In this document: one piece after another, positions 36,017 to 47,127 of the stretch | How positions within the stretch are numbered: position 1 is the stretch's first letter | Layout: each line of letters opens with the position of its first letter | From: Melastoma dodecandrum | Taxonomy: Eukaryota > Streptophyta > Magnoliopsida > Myrtales > Melastomataceae | Length of the DNA: 64,000 nt | Assembly (NCBI GenBank): GCA_029817715.1 | Contig: JARUPY010000088.1 | Coordinates: 186,001 to 250,000 of the forward strand | Reading direction: 5' to 3' | The notes under the pieces: model-generated | Told to the model about the DNA's origin: nothing | The model's database searches: none | What the model saw: the letters and a program-made list of their open reading frames with translations, nothing else | Translations under genes and position numbers: made by a program

Positions 36017-36471
36017 GAGTATCGACGGAAATATGGTTAGTTTTACAAAAAATTTACGAAATACGGTCCGAATTTCGTAAAATATAATTTTACCGTCGAA
36101 GGGGCGCGTCTTAAAAACGCGCCCCCTTAAAATGCAAAGGGTGATGGGTTTTCAAAACCTGCCCCCCTTGAATAAATGAATAACGGGGTAAAAGTATTGC
36201 GAAACTTGCGAAATGTCTTGAGTTCGAATCCTAGTGACATCAAAAAGGAGTTGAACTCTTGACCCTAAAGGGGCGCGTTTTCAAAACCTCCGGGTTTTGA
36301 TTACCCGTCCTACCTCTCCTTTACCCGACGAATTAATATTTTTGCTAAGCTCGCCCTCTTTGCAATTAAGGATTGCGTTTTAAAACGCGCCCCTTCGACG
36401 GTAAATTTTACGAAACTCGAACCTTATTTGGTAAAAATTTTTTCAGCTAACCGTAATTCTGTACAAAACTC
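36017..36471. mobile_element. Foldback MITE, R4 copy, 455 bp
   Basis: Starts gagtatcgacggaaatatgg and ends with the near reverse complement (aattctgtacaaaactc). Inverted arms continue inward to the complementary pair ccgtcgaaggggcgcgt and acgcgccccttcgacgg. The flank ctcggatatg (36007-36016) pairs with ctcgaatctg (36472-36481). No coding capacity. It lies within the remnant of an SRO last exon. Confidence 0.85.
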
Positions 36472-36481
36472 CTCGAATCTG

Positions 36482-36545
36482 TATCTACTCATCCGACCGT
36501 GCCGTCCAGGTGTTCCTGCAACATCGTCCCATCGTCCCATCGTCC
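36482..36545 (-). pseudogene. SRO last-exon remnant, R4
   Basis: Matches SRO exon 5 (ctactcatccgaccgtgccgtcc, then gttcctgcaacatcgtcccatcg). The rest of this SRO copy is absent. A partial duplicate (gatgttcctgcaacatcgtc) follows at about 36547-36566. Confidence 0.75.
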
Positions 36546-36566
36546 GGATGTTCCTGCAACATCGTC

Positions 36567-39082
36567 TCTCGCACTAGGCGTTTGGTTCTCACAAAATGAG
36601 ATTTAGAATCCCGTACAATTGATGATCACTCCTGGCAATGGTCAGCTCCTCACTCAGTGGACGTTTTCTCGTTTCCAGCAGAATGATACTTTTCCTCAGC
36701 AATTGGTAGCTCAATGGATTCCACACAGAACGTTGTTGCTCAGATGTAAGCCTGTCTATCAAAGCACACAGACAACGTTATGTTAGAGATTAAATCCTCA
36801 GATAATAATCCTTACAGTGACAGAAAGACTTCTCAGAGAGGAGCTCGTTTGTTATTCACAGTAGAGGATTGCTTCAGCACTTTTGTCATTCAGCAGAGAA
36901 TTTCCACACAGATATTGTCTCTCCTGGAGATGAGCCTGTACTTGCTTAAGAGACAACCACAAAGTTGATCACACAGTTTACCACAAAGATCACAAAGAGA
37001 AGAACCACAAAGATAACCACAAAGACCACTAAGAAAGGGTATACGTCATACACTCAGTTCGGACGTGCACGGTTACCACAGCCGTGACTCACTGCACTGC
37101 ACACCCAGTGCCTAGGGTGGAATTTTCTACTCCGGCGGCTTCCACGCAACCTGCTATACTGTCCTTCAGCAGGAGTTCGAGACTTCTGCACAGCACCCCT
37201 GTGCTCGGGAGGACCTCTTTCCACTCCGGCGGCGTTCCCAACTCCTGCTCTACCCTGCAGGCACGAGACTTCTGGCGCGCACCCGCAAGTGCGTGTCTAA
37301 CTGCTCAAACTCCGTAGGTTCGAGACTTCCCTGCGAAGAGACACGACAAGAACGGCTTTTTGCCGATGGGTTAGCAATTGGTTACTGAATTCAGCACAGG
37401 GATTCACTTAGCTTCCCTCAGACGATTCGCCAGCCGCTCGTTAAACACACCGAGGACACCTACTCCCTCTCACGACGATAAAAGGATCTGACCTCAGCCC
37501 CTTGACACTCTCACACGCAGCTTGCAAGAGAAAGAACCAGGAGACACTCAGCACCTTCCGCTCTCCGTCGATGCACAAAGCTCACTTAGACCACTTAGAC
37601 CACTTAGACCACTCAGACCACTCAGACGCACAAAGGCACTTGGATCTGTCGTCTTTGATCTTATTATAATGGAGAAGGAAGCACAGAAGACGTTCAGGCA
37701 GTCTTCGAGATTTGTTGCCAAAATTGGCAGCCAGGACTCAGCAACGGTCTACTGGACCGATCGCTGTGCTATGGAGAGTAAGTACCAACGGTAACTTTCC
37801 TCACTTATCTTAATCAAATAATTTATTTCTAATATTTATAATCTGATCATAATCTTATCTGATCGATTATGATCAATCAATAAATTCTGTTCCAGCGTAA
37901 CATTGCTGCAGGATATCAGAAACATATTTTGTTTCTAAAAATGAACTTGGAAAGATAATCTCACAATATTCAATTGCCTAAATCTTTATAATTAGATTAT
38001 TAAACCACATTTAAATGAATTTGGACACTCAGACGAATGATCTGAGATAACCCAAAATAAAACGTGGGTATTGAAAATTTGTTTCCATATTTTCAATATG
38101 TATTCGTAATATCACAGCGACAACTCACTGTAGCATGTAACAGTTACTAGCTGTGATTCAGTAACACATTGCTCAAGCTCATCACTAGGGACACGCATGG
38201 ACACGCATGTAACTCATGAAACATTACTGCTTACCATCAGTAACGCGCTGCTTAAGTTCATCATCAAAATCAGGTTAACAAGTTGCTTACATGGGGTTCA
38301 TTGCAAGTTCTCTTTCATTAAAATAAGTCCTACAATGTTATAATTAATCCCGTTTTAAACCATTTTCGAACAGTTTACTTCGTCTATTCGGTACTTATGC
38401 AGGTATCTCGGGGATTTGCCTTGCGGACAACCAAGGAACGCACCCCATTCAATGTATTCAAAACAATGGAACTTATATTCGAGGGTTTATTCTGGATTCT
38501 CGAAGATCAAGACCATCTGAAGAGGGCTTCGCACTCACCAACGTTACGGTATCAACGGCTCGCCAGGTTCGTCGTAAACCTATTTTAAAAACGGCACCGT
38601 GAGGTACAAACGCTAACTGGAGCGTTCTATAGAGCGAGCAATGGTACCAACACCCGGTTCTCTCTTGAATTTATTTTTTGGCTTAGAAATTATTAAGGGC
38701 ATTAATAAATCTATGATTGTTTGCATTTTTGCCCCAAAATCAACTTTCAGGAAATATTCTTCTAAAAAATGATTCATGTAGACATTTTATGTGTTATTAA
38801 GTTCGAGATCATTTTTATTATATATCAAAGAATTTCTTTTTCTAAAACCGAGCTCAAATAAATTGGACATCAGAAACATATGATAAAAGCCTCCATTTTC
38901 TTTGTGATGCATGCGATTTAGTAATCCCTAATTCCCGAACCTTAACGAATCTCTATAGTTTTTCTAACTTGAACTTAAAATAAGTTAGTGGCGACTCCGA
39001 TATTTTCAAAATCCGAAGCCTTATTATTAAGGGAGGATATTCGTTTTAAATAGAATCAGAAACGGGATCCACCTGCGACAAT
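36567..39082. mobile_element. Probable LTR or LTR-element remnant (about 2.5 kb)
   Basis: Sequence unlike the rest of the window, without coding domains. Its right part has a gtggcgactccg motif and ends gggatccacctgcgaca, typical of long Ty3/gypsy (Tat-type) LTRs. The middle holds three degenerate repeats of about 90 bp with a ctccggcggc core (near 37125-37320) and a 9-bp minisatellite. A left TG end and a target-site duplication were not found, so the limits are approximate. Confidence 0.45.
37583..37627. repeat. Minisatellite, five 9-bp units
   Basis: Unit cacttagac three times, then cactcagac twice. Confidence 0.95.
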
Positions 39083-39112
39083 TACAATGGCACGAAGAAC
39101 AGGACTCTTTGC

Positions 39113-39245
39113 TTTTTTTTTTCTTATGGAAATATTTCTTGCTGTATTCCCACTGATTGTTTTGGGCACTAATGCAGTTTACTTCATTGTTCCATTCAGA
39201 GAAAAAATATTATGGTGATTTAGTGAACCTATTAGACGTCCAACT
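39113..39245 (+). pseudogene. PEX14 fragment (intron 5 / exon 6)
   Basis: Nearly identical to 4243-4374 of PEX14: end of intron 5, the acceptor, and the first half of exon 6 (reading EKKYYGDLVNLLDVQL). On its left the T-run is shared with sequence like 55664-55704. On its right it jumps to the AT-rich leader (as 6681), missing the rest of PEX14. Confidence 0.9.
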
Positions 39246-39561
39246 AAATGTTTAACGCTTGATTTTTATGATCTAAGTTTAATATTTATAATTTAATATT
39301 TAATTTAACGTTAAATGTTAACGGTTTAACATATGATAGAATTTATTATTTAGGATTCCGTCTCTTTTCTTAGTAAGATTGCGGCTATAATTACGTGGTA
39401 GGTAAAGGTGCCCAGCGCACAACCAAAAACAGTCTAATGATATGATAACCAAACTTATTGTGGAAACATCAGCAAGGGACAGACAACAATATCAACTGTT
39501 ATCGTCAGCAGCTTCCTGATTTTGGGGAGGGAGGGAGGAAGGAGCTCAACTCCTGTTTTCG
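39246..39561. repeat. AT-rich leader, R5 copy, shortened, plus SRO 3' flank
   Basis: Short version of the leader, with an internal deletion joining ttatttaggattc to the cggtctcttttctta segment. It continues through gtgcccagcgcacaacc into the SRO-D 3' flank. Confidence 0.65.
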
Positions 39562-41129
39562 TTAGCCCTCGGATTTGTATCTACTCATTCGAGTTGAAAG
39601 AATAACCCACCCACCGGTGCCGGTAATTAACATGCCATCACCCGAGCCGTCCGGGTGTTGCTGCAACATCGTCCCATCGTATTCTTTGGTTGGTTGCTGC
39701 ATCATTAGGAAAATAAACCACCATCATGTCCCTCTCCTGAGGAAAAAAAGAACAACAAACAAACCCATGTAAAATATTAAAGGAGAAGAACCAAGGCTAC
39801 CTTATCCCTGAAGGACTTGATAACCGAAATCAATAACCTGTCGCCCGCCAAATTCCTCAATTTCCGAATGAATTCGTTCCTTGATACTTTCCTCACCTGA
39901 GAAAGCAAAAGCACCCCCCCAAAAAAAATCAGTTCCAGAATCAGTTGTTCATTCCATACTCAAACCCAGCAAATGCCAAGACCTTCGGACTTACTCTATG
40001 GTCCCTATGATGCTTTGATATCAACTGCATGGTATCCGCGGGTAAAATCTTTGATAGTTCCGCAATCAGGACAGGAAACGGCATCCACGGAGAAGTTGGC
40101 CTCCTCGGTGTCTCAGGTTCCTTCAAGAATCCTAAACACATGGGCCAAAAATACAAATACAGGATATAACCCCATAACCTCTAGGACAGCCACCAACCAT
40201 TTCTCAATCAAAAGTGGGCATCAATAAACAAATCAACATGAAAAAATAAAATAAAAATGTTTACCTCTCAAACACCTTGGTGCTCTGAAGGTGACGAGAT
40301 ACTCAGGCAACACATGAGTGTTCAAGTGGGTGCTCCAGACGATGTACTTCTTAGGCGACGCCAGATTATCGACCCCAGAGTCATACTGTTCGCAAGAGGG
40401 GTGGCATTGATCGGAACCCAGGTTAACGAGCTCGGGTTTCCCTACAATTATCCGACAAAGCAACAGATAGCACAATCCATCCTCATCCGCGGGAGCACAT
40501 TTCACGCTGCCAAAACGAAGCAGTTGTTTTCCTCCAGTTTAACACCATAATTTAATCAATCAGAAGTTACTCGTAGGGCATGAATTGTTTTGACATCTGC
40601 CCAGGAGAACCGACAACAACTAGAGAAACGAAGCAAGGGATAGAAGGGAGTGCAGATACCTCTCGAGAGGGTGTTCGACGGGAGCAAAGTATAAACCGAC
40701 TCCAAACAGACCGTTATTGTTGAGCCTGCCGCTCCACCCGACCCCGTGCTCGAATATCATATCCGCCTCCTCTTTGGAGGTAGCAGCATGCCAGCCATGC
40801 CGCACGATCCCCCTCACATCCCCACAGTGCTTACCCCGAACAGCCTGTTCAAACACGCCGAATGCGTGAAAACGGGCGGTGGCCCCGGATCCGGAGAAGC
40901 CGTTCCTCTGGATGGAAAGGACCTCGGCTTGCGGGGCAAGCGTGGGACCCAGCCGGGAGCCAAAAATGGAGCGGATGAGTTGGTAGTCAGCGTCGTGATG
41001 TTGCTGGAGTTGGAGAAGGCTCCCGTAATCTTCCCGGGGGACGGTGACGCTGCTCTCGCAGTCGGAGAGGTCTGGGGAAGAGGAGGAGGGGAGCCGACAA
41101 CGGTTTGGGGAGGCAAACCGTCGCGCCAT
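39562..41129 (-). CDS. SRO protein (PARP-like + RST domains), copy D, intact, longer tail
   Basis: 359 aa from exons 40660-41129, 40265-40506, 39995-40131, 39801-39896 and 39562-39696; exon phases balance. PARP-like motifs match copy A, with VGWSGRL for FGWSGRL. RST reads SPWMPFPVLIAELSKIL, then [16 protein letters not shown]. The exon 4 start changed from GAGAGG to GTGAGG, which also creates a possible alternative splice position. Exon 5 has an extra 33 bp encoding a different tail (MLITGTGGWVILSTRM, ending YKSEG). TATA motif at 41213-41222. Same expected role as copy A: nuclear, probably catalytically inactive PARP-like adaptor. Confidence 0.88.
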
Positions 41130-41772
41130 ATGTGGCCGAATGATGATGGGAAGAAGCGAAATGGCGCGGATGGCACGCAAAAAAAAAAAAGGAAATCGAA
41201 GGGATATCAACTCTTTATATAGGATGAAACCAAACTCGTTGCGACCGAGTCAATTGAGGTTCGTTTATCTGTAATATTGAATTTGTGGGGTTGTTACAAG
41301 AACCTGACCAATTCCCTCACAAATATATATGGGAGGAGGAGGAGGAGGACCGGAAGCCAATGGTTGTTGACGGAGTTGTCCATATCCTCCGCCTCATTTC
41401 ACCGGAAATTTATCAACGTGACTTTCAAGGTAAAGGAATAATGATTACATGGAAAGAAATGTCTCCTGGCTTCAATCCAACCATCGGAAAACTTGGCACC
41501 CAAGAAGCTTCGACTAAATCCCAAAAACAGAACAACAAGCAGTCTTTTCTTAATATTATTGTATTAAAATTTCCTTTGCCCTCAGAATTCCTACCAAAAG
41601 AAATATTAAAAAAAATTGACAAAGGGAAGTCGCCCCCAGGGTGCGAGTGTGATTAACGACATCACCTCAAAATCAAGTACTGGTAGTGGGGGGAGACATG
41701 ATGAGCTTCAAGCACTTGCGTAAGACGCAAAACCCAGTTAAAACAACAGCCCTGCTGCTGCGGCTGATAACA
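41130..41772. other. Spacer upstream of SRO-D
   Basis: SRO promoter and spacer as in R1, up to the Mutator-like element target site. No gene is seen. Confidence 0.5.
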
Positions 41773-41781
41773 ATTATTCAG

Positions 41782-42655
41782 GGACGCGGCTAATGTGCCG
41801 TTAACGGCACGTTACGTGGTTTGTACTAATTTCGACCCAAAATTAGTACAATGTACTAATTCGGTTAGTACATTTTGAAATTACTAATAATGTACTAACA
41901 CTGTAGTTAGTACAGTGTACTAAGTGGAACTGTTCTTGTACTAGTAATGATTAGTACAATGTACTAATGGGAACTGTTCTTGTACTAGTAATGTACAAGT
42001 GTACTAGTTGGTACGAAACAGGAACAGTAACGTTTAGTACAGTGTACATATGTACAGTGTACTAGTGTACTAGTTGGTACGAAACAGGAACAGTAATCGT
42101 TAGTACAGTGTACATATGTACAGTGTACTAGTGTACTAGTTGGTACGAAACAGGAACAGTAATCGTTAGTACACTGTACATATGTACACTGTACTAGTGT
42201 ACTAGTTGGTACGAAACAGGAACAGTAACGTTTAGTACAGTGTACATATGTACAGTGTACTAGTTGGTACGAAACAGGAACAGTAACGTTTAGTACAGTG
42301 TACATATGTACAGTGTACTAGTGTACTAGTTGGTACAAAACAGGAACAGTGACTATTAGTACAATGTACATATGTACACTGTACTAGTTTACTAGTTGGT
42401 ACGAAATAGGAACAGTGACTATTAGTACAATGTACATATGTACACTGTACTAGTGTACTAGTTGGTACGAAACAGGAACAGTGACTATTAGTACAATGTA
42501 CATATGTACACTGTACTAGTGTACTAGTTGGTACGAAACAGGAACAGTGACTATTAGTACAATGTACATATGTACACTGTACTAGTGTACTAATTGGTAC
42601 GAAACAGGAACAGTGACTTTTAGTACAATGTACATATGTACATTGTACTAGTGTA
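41782..42655. repeat. Left terminal inverted repeat with ten 66-bp subterminal repeats
   Basis: A 16-bp perfect palindrome (gtgccgttaacggcac, 41795-41810) lies near the tip. The ttggtac core of the repeat recurs at 42008, 42074, 42140, 42206, 42264, 42330, 42396, 42462, 42528 and 42594, spaced 66 bp except one 58-bp unit. Each unit contains gtacatatgtac within a larger palindrome. Confidence 0.95.
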
Positions 42656-43241
42656 CATTGGTAATTTGTACTAATGAAACCAAAACCAAACGTAATAGAA
42701 CCGAGCCGAAAACCAAACCTAATGGTAGGCGTGAATTTACCATTTTAGACATACCCATCCGCCTTTTGTCTTGGTGACTTCCCCTCGAAGCCTCGTCGGA
42801 ATCTCGCAGATACAACTCCCCGAAGTGAACAATTCTCCAATCCCTGGACGTCGAATCCCGTCTGCGCTTTCGTTGTAAGGGAACCCTGCGTCGACTTAAA
42901 GGTAAGTTGGTGGGTATGAGGGGGAGGGAATGGGATTGTAATGGGTTCAGCGGGATGGGTTTAGGGTTAACTCTACCGTTAGGGTTTGCGGGTTTGGGTT
43001 CTCTGATCTTGGGTTTATACGACCCGTTTGTTGAGATGTTGTATGGGTTTGTGGTGGGTGGTCGCATGGGTTTTCGGTCGGGGTTATCCGGTCCCGTTGT
43101 CCCCGGGGTTACGGCTTGGGTGTGTCGGCCTTGGTTTTGGGTTTAGGTTTCGCGCCAGTCCGATTTCGGTGTCTCGGCTTTGGTTGTGTAGTAGGCTGCG
43201 TCGTGACTGCGCAACGTTTGATCCCCTTTGCTGGTTTGGGT

Positions 43242-46200
43242 ATGTCAGTGATGGAAATGGAGGACCCAGAGATTCGCGAGGATTTCGACAACGAAGACTT
43301 CGGAGGCGATGCGACGCCTCAGTCAGCTAGTAAACGTCCGAAGTCATCACCTCCCCAGGATAAGGTGAGGTCCCGGTCGTTCTCAACAAGTCCCCAGGTT
43401 TATTGCTAACCCCGTCTGGTATTTTGGTAGGAATACATTTTCACCCGCTGTAGCCCCAAGAAGCTGTGGGCTTTGTTCAGTTCATTCGATGAACAACGGA
43501 AGGCAGTTGTCACGGAGATGGGCTTCGAGGGGCTGCTGCACTTGGCAAGCCGGAACATGAACCATCGGGCATTGCGACAATGCTTGAGAACGTTCGACTC
43601 GGCGAGGCGTGTCATGGTCATCGACGACGTGGAGCACAAGTTCAGACCTGCCGATGTTGAAGCGATACTCGGAGTCCGCTGCACCGGACGCCCCGTGCCG
43701 ATGAAAGGGTCTCTGGAGAATGTTCACCCCGAGCTACGCGAGCACATAAAACTCGGAAGAATTTCCATGAAGTCTGTGGAGGACAAGTTGCGCGACAGGA
43801 CGGACACGGACGAACTGTTCAAAGCGGAGTTAGTATTATTCATCCTGGGATGCTACCTTTGCCCGGGCACAGCCTTTGACATACCAAGGGGATATCTACT
43901 GGCAACGAGTGATACCGGGGAAATCATAACCTTCGATTGGGCGACCCACGTGTTAGACACGTTGTGCGAAAGTGTGAGGACATTCCAGGGGAAAAGGGCA
44001 GCGCGTTACATAGGCGGATGCGTGCACCTGCTTACCGTGAGAAAATCTGCTTCTGTGTTGAATATTGCTGTGTACTTAGTTGGACTTTGAGTTACTGTCT
44101 CGATGATCTGTTTCGATGTCGGTGCAGTTATTTTATGCTTGCAAGGTATCGAAGCCTGGATCACCGCTTGCAATGTCTGGTAGAAGGGCCCCATTCTGTG
44201 CCGATTGGGATGACGCCAGACTCCATGCATGTTTCAGAATGTCGGATGACACGTACGTTGAGAAGGTATGAAATGTTCGCACCAGAAATGCCATTCCTCA
44301 TATGGAGTTCGGATGAATTGGTCTTCATTGCTTACCTGATAACTTACAGACTGCTGTGGAGGCGCCTAATGCTGAGGCCCGTATCTTACCGGACGAGAAA
44401 GAGGAACGTACGGAAGTTTTGAGCCACCTCAAGGTAAACGAACACCACATCATTGGTGCGGGCAATGCGGAGCGATGGTTATATACTTGTAGTGGTTTTA
44501 TACTTGTAGTGGTTACAGGCACTTGCTGAACGTGTTTCACGCGTGGAAGACGGGGTGCTCGACCTGAAGTGGCAATTTCAGACACTGCTTAGCGAGGTGC
44601 GGGAAGTTCGGGACCAACTTCGAGACTTGGCAGTCTGGAGGAAAGCACGGCCGACAGCACGTCCGTCGAAATCGCCGAGCGTGGACCCGGCGGCTGCGGA
44701 TAGTGACGACGATAGTACCGCGTCTCAGTTGGAGGGTGAAGGAGTGGTTGGACTCGCTGACACCGATCAGGTGGAGGCACCAATGGAGGAACCATCGGAC
44801 CCAAATAAGAAGAAGGTGGTCGTTGAAGTTGGCTCGATGCTGCAGTCAGAAGGGTTTGATGATTCGCACCGCGTTACTGATATCGCGGACCGGTATTCAC
44901 CGGAGGAGAAGGAGGGGTCAGAACTACTGGAAAGAAGGCTGAATGAGGCGCTCACAAAATTGACGCAAGTGCTCGGTCCACCGCTGAATGAAGTTCGCGC
45001 AACTGATGAAGTCGCGGAGGAACCGCTAGACCCCCGAGAAGTGGAGGGCTTGAGGAGGCTTATCGCAGGAGAACCCACGGACCCAATCGAAGATAGGACA
45101 GGCGACGCACCCGCACCGCCGGTTGCGGCGCAGCCCGAATCTGGTCACAAGGTCATATTGCACATCATTTTACTTTTCTCGACGTGATTTGTGCACGATA
45201 GTTATGTGCAGTCAACGTTTCGTTTGCTGACTTTGAACTGGCAAATGCGTGTCTTAGGAGAGCATTTCTTCAACCAACCAGGTGAAGAAAATGCAGAGGG
45301 TTCAGACCCGGCGTGCGGCCTGTAGGAAGCCATCCGCGTACGCCACCTCACCGTTTGTGGTTGATAAGGCAGGCCCACGACGGTCGAAAAGGAAGCGTGA
45401 TAACATACCAGAGGTATAAGTGAACTCCATTTGGAACATTTGTGGAGGTCGCTGTATGGTGTTGTAGTCTGTAGTCGTTGATGAAACATACTTTCCTTGT
45501 CCTATGTTACTTTATAGGACATTAACAAACTCATTCCGGAAGATGTCGATGTAGGGGAGTTGAAATCTTTTAAAGCAACCGACTGGAGTTTATTGTCCTA
45601 TGCTTGGAGTGATCTACTTGATCCTAGGTGGGATTTCCTTGTTCTTTATTGTTTGTTTTCACCAGGTACATCCTGAGAGAGTGGAGAATATCCACTGTGC
45701 CTGATCATTCTACTTCTAGTGTTTTATCTGTTGCTTGTTTTTTGTGTTATTGCAGCGAGCTGCTATGTTTGGGGCATTCCGTAAGCATTGCAAGGCATGG
45801 AATGCTGTCTCTGAAACCACTTAGGTGGATACAGAATGACGTAAGAAAGTTGGTCAGGTTAGGTGAAGTGGTTGTCGTTACACCGTGCCTGATCACTCGT
45901 CGACGATCTGTATTGTATTGCAGATCATCGACTACCACGGGATGATGTTGAGTAGTGCCGAACCAGCAGAAGGGCGAACGAGGTGGTACATCCCGAGTTG
46001 GCTTGGGGTATTGCCTACACGCTTAAACAGACTCCATATAAGAAGAATGCTTCACAATCACGGAATAAAAATAGATCTTAATTAATTTCACATCTCCGTC
46101 GTTGGGCAGAACCTCGCATCGCGTAATTATAGCGCGTCGAAGATGCCCGTCGTTGGCCAAGTCGCACGGGAAAATCTGCTTAAATCGTTCAAGTCTTGCA

Positions 46201-46985
46201 TCGGACCCAATGAACGCGTCAAACAGGTAAGTGGCAGTACATGTATTGTGTGAACTTATAATAAATTTGCTGCCGTTCTTCATTATTTTGCCCTTTCAAA
46301 ACCTGTCAGATATACATACCGGTATGCGTGTCCGAGTCCCACTAGACACTCCAGGTTGTCAACTTCAGCACCGGCGTAGTACTCCTTTTGGACACCGCGA
46401 TTAAGGGATCATCTAATATACACGGCAGGATGGACCTCCATATGCGAGTGCTAACGCTTCTCCGGTTAATTATGGAGGAGAATACCAAGCATTCAGTTGC
46501 AGGAATAGTACCGGACTTCACTTCATGGCCCATTCGGTGCCCGGCAGGCATACCACAACAATTCCACCTGGGCAACGAGTAAGTACCACTTAGGTGAATC
46601 ATTAATTGTCATAAAGGCGTTGCAGGGTAATGTAATAACTGTTTTCACACTTATGGCCGGCGCACAGCGCGGATTGCGGAATCTATGTCATGAAGTTCAT
46701 GTCCATGGGTGACCCAACATACGGCCTTGCAGACGTGGTGAGTTGTTATAGCTTCTCGATTGCCTTGTTCAATAAAACCCTAACAACATGCATGCGTTGA
46801 TATATGTTGCAACGTTTCGTATGCAGCGTGTAAGCCCATTGGATCGGATTCGACTGACGGTCAGTCTAATGAAATGGCCGGGGAATACACTGAAGAAGTC
46901 GTTGCTTGGGAAAGTTAAGGGCGACGCCCTAAAGAGGGCACATTCGGAGACGGCCACTTGTGATGTTAAAAGGCTCGTCCGGTGA
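43242..46985 (+). pseudogene. Ulp1-like (C48) cysteine protease gene of the MULE
   Basis: Multi-exon gene. Clear early exons with GT-AG ends and consistent phase are 43242-43364, 43431-44036, 44128-44265, 44350-44433 and 44519-45151; later exons continue to a stop at 46985. The N-terminal part (FTRCSPKKLWALF, then MGFEGLLHLASRNM) resembles the plant DUF1985-type region fused to Ulp1 proteases in transposons. An acidic, coiled-coil-like middle follows. The C-terminal protease domain has catalytic His (46340-46342), Asp in VVLLLDT, and Cys in ADCGIYVMKFM (about 46671). The codon right after the His is TAG (46343-46345) where Trp is expected, so the domain is truncated. Family members cleave SUMO-like modifiers; the role in transposition is unknown. 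The start at 43242 is the most plausible; upstream frames are low-complexity. Confidence 0.8.
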
Positions 46986-47127
46986 ATGCCCGTCCGACAA
47001 GTTTTTTGATAGTATTTTCTTTTTGGATGCCTTTGTGCTGAAAGTAGGACAGAGATGGTAAAATGTCCCGTTACAGTAGGACATTTTGCAATCTGTGGCC
47101 TTACGTTGTTCTCAAAGCTGAATACAG

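Noticed and set aside
36225..36260. gagttcgaatcctagtg, resembling a tRNA B box
   Set aside because: No A box at the right distance and no cloverleaf could be drawn; it is probably chance inside the foldback element.
41985..42305. Repetitive Cys/Tyr/Thr-rich frame in the left terminus
   Set aside because: A 66-bp repeat is divisible by three, so a frame stays open by chance. No start context or family.
42000..42660. Spaced repeats resembling a CRISPR array
   Set aside because: The units are contiguous, have no unique spacers, and sit in a plant transposon terminus.
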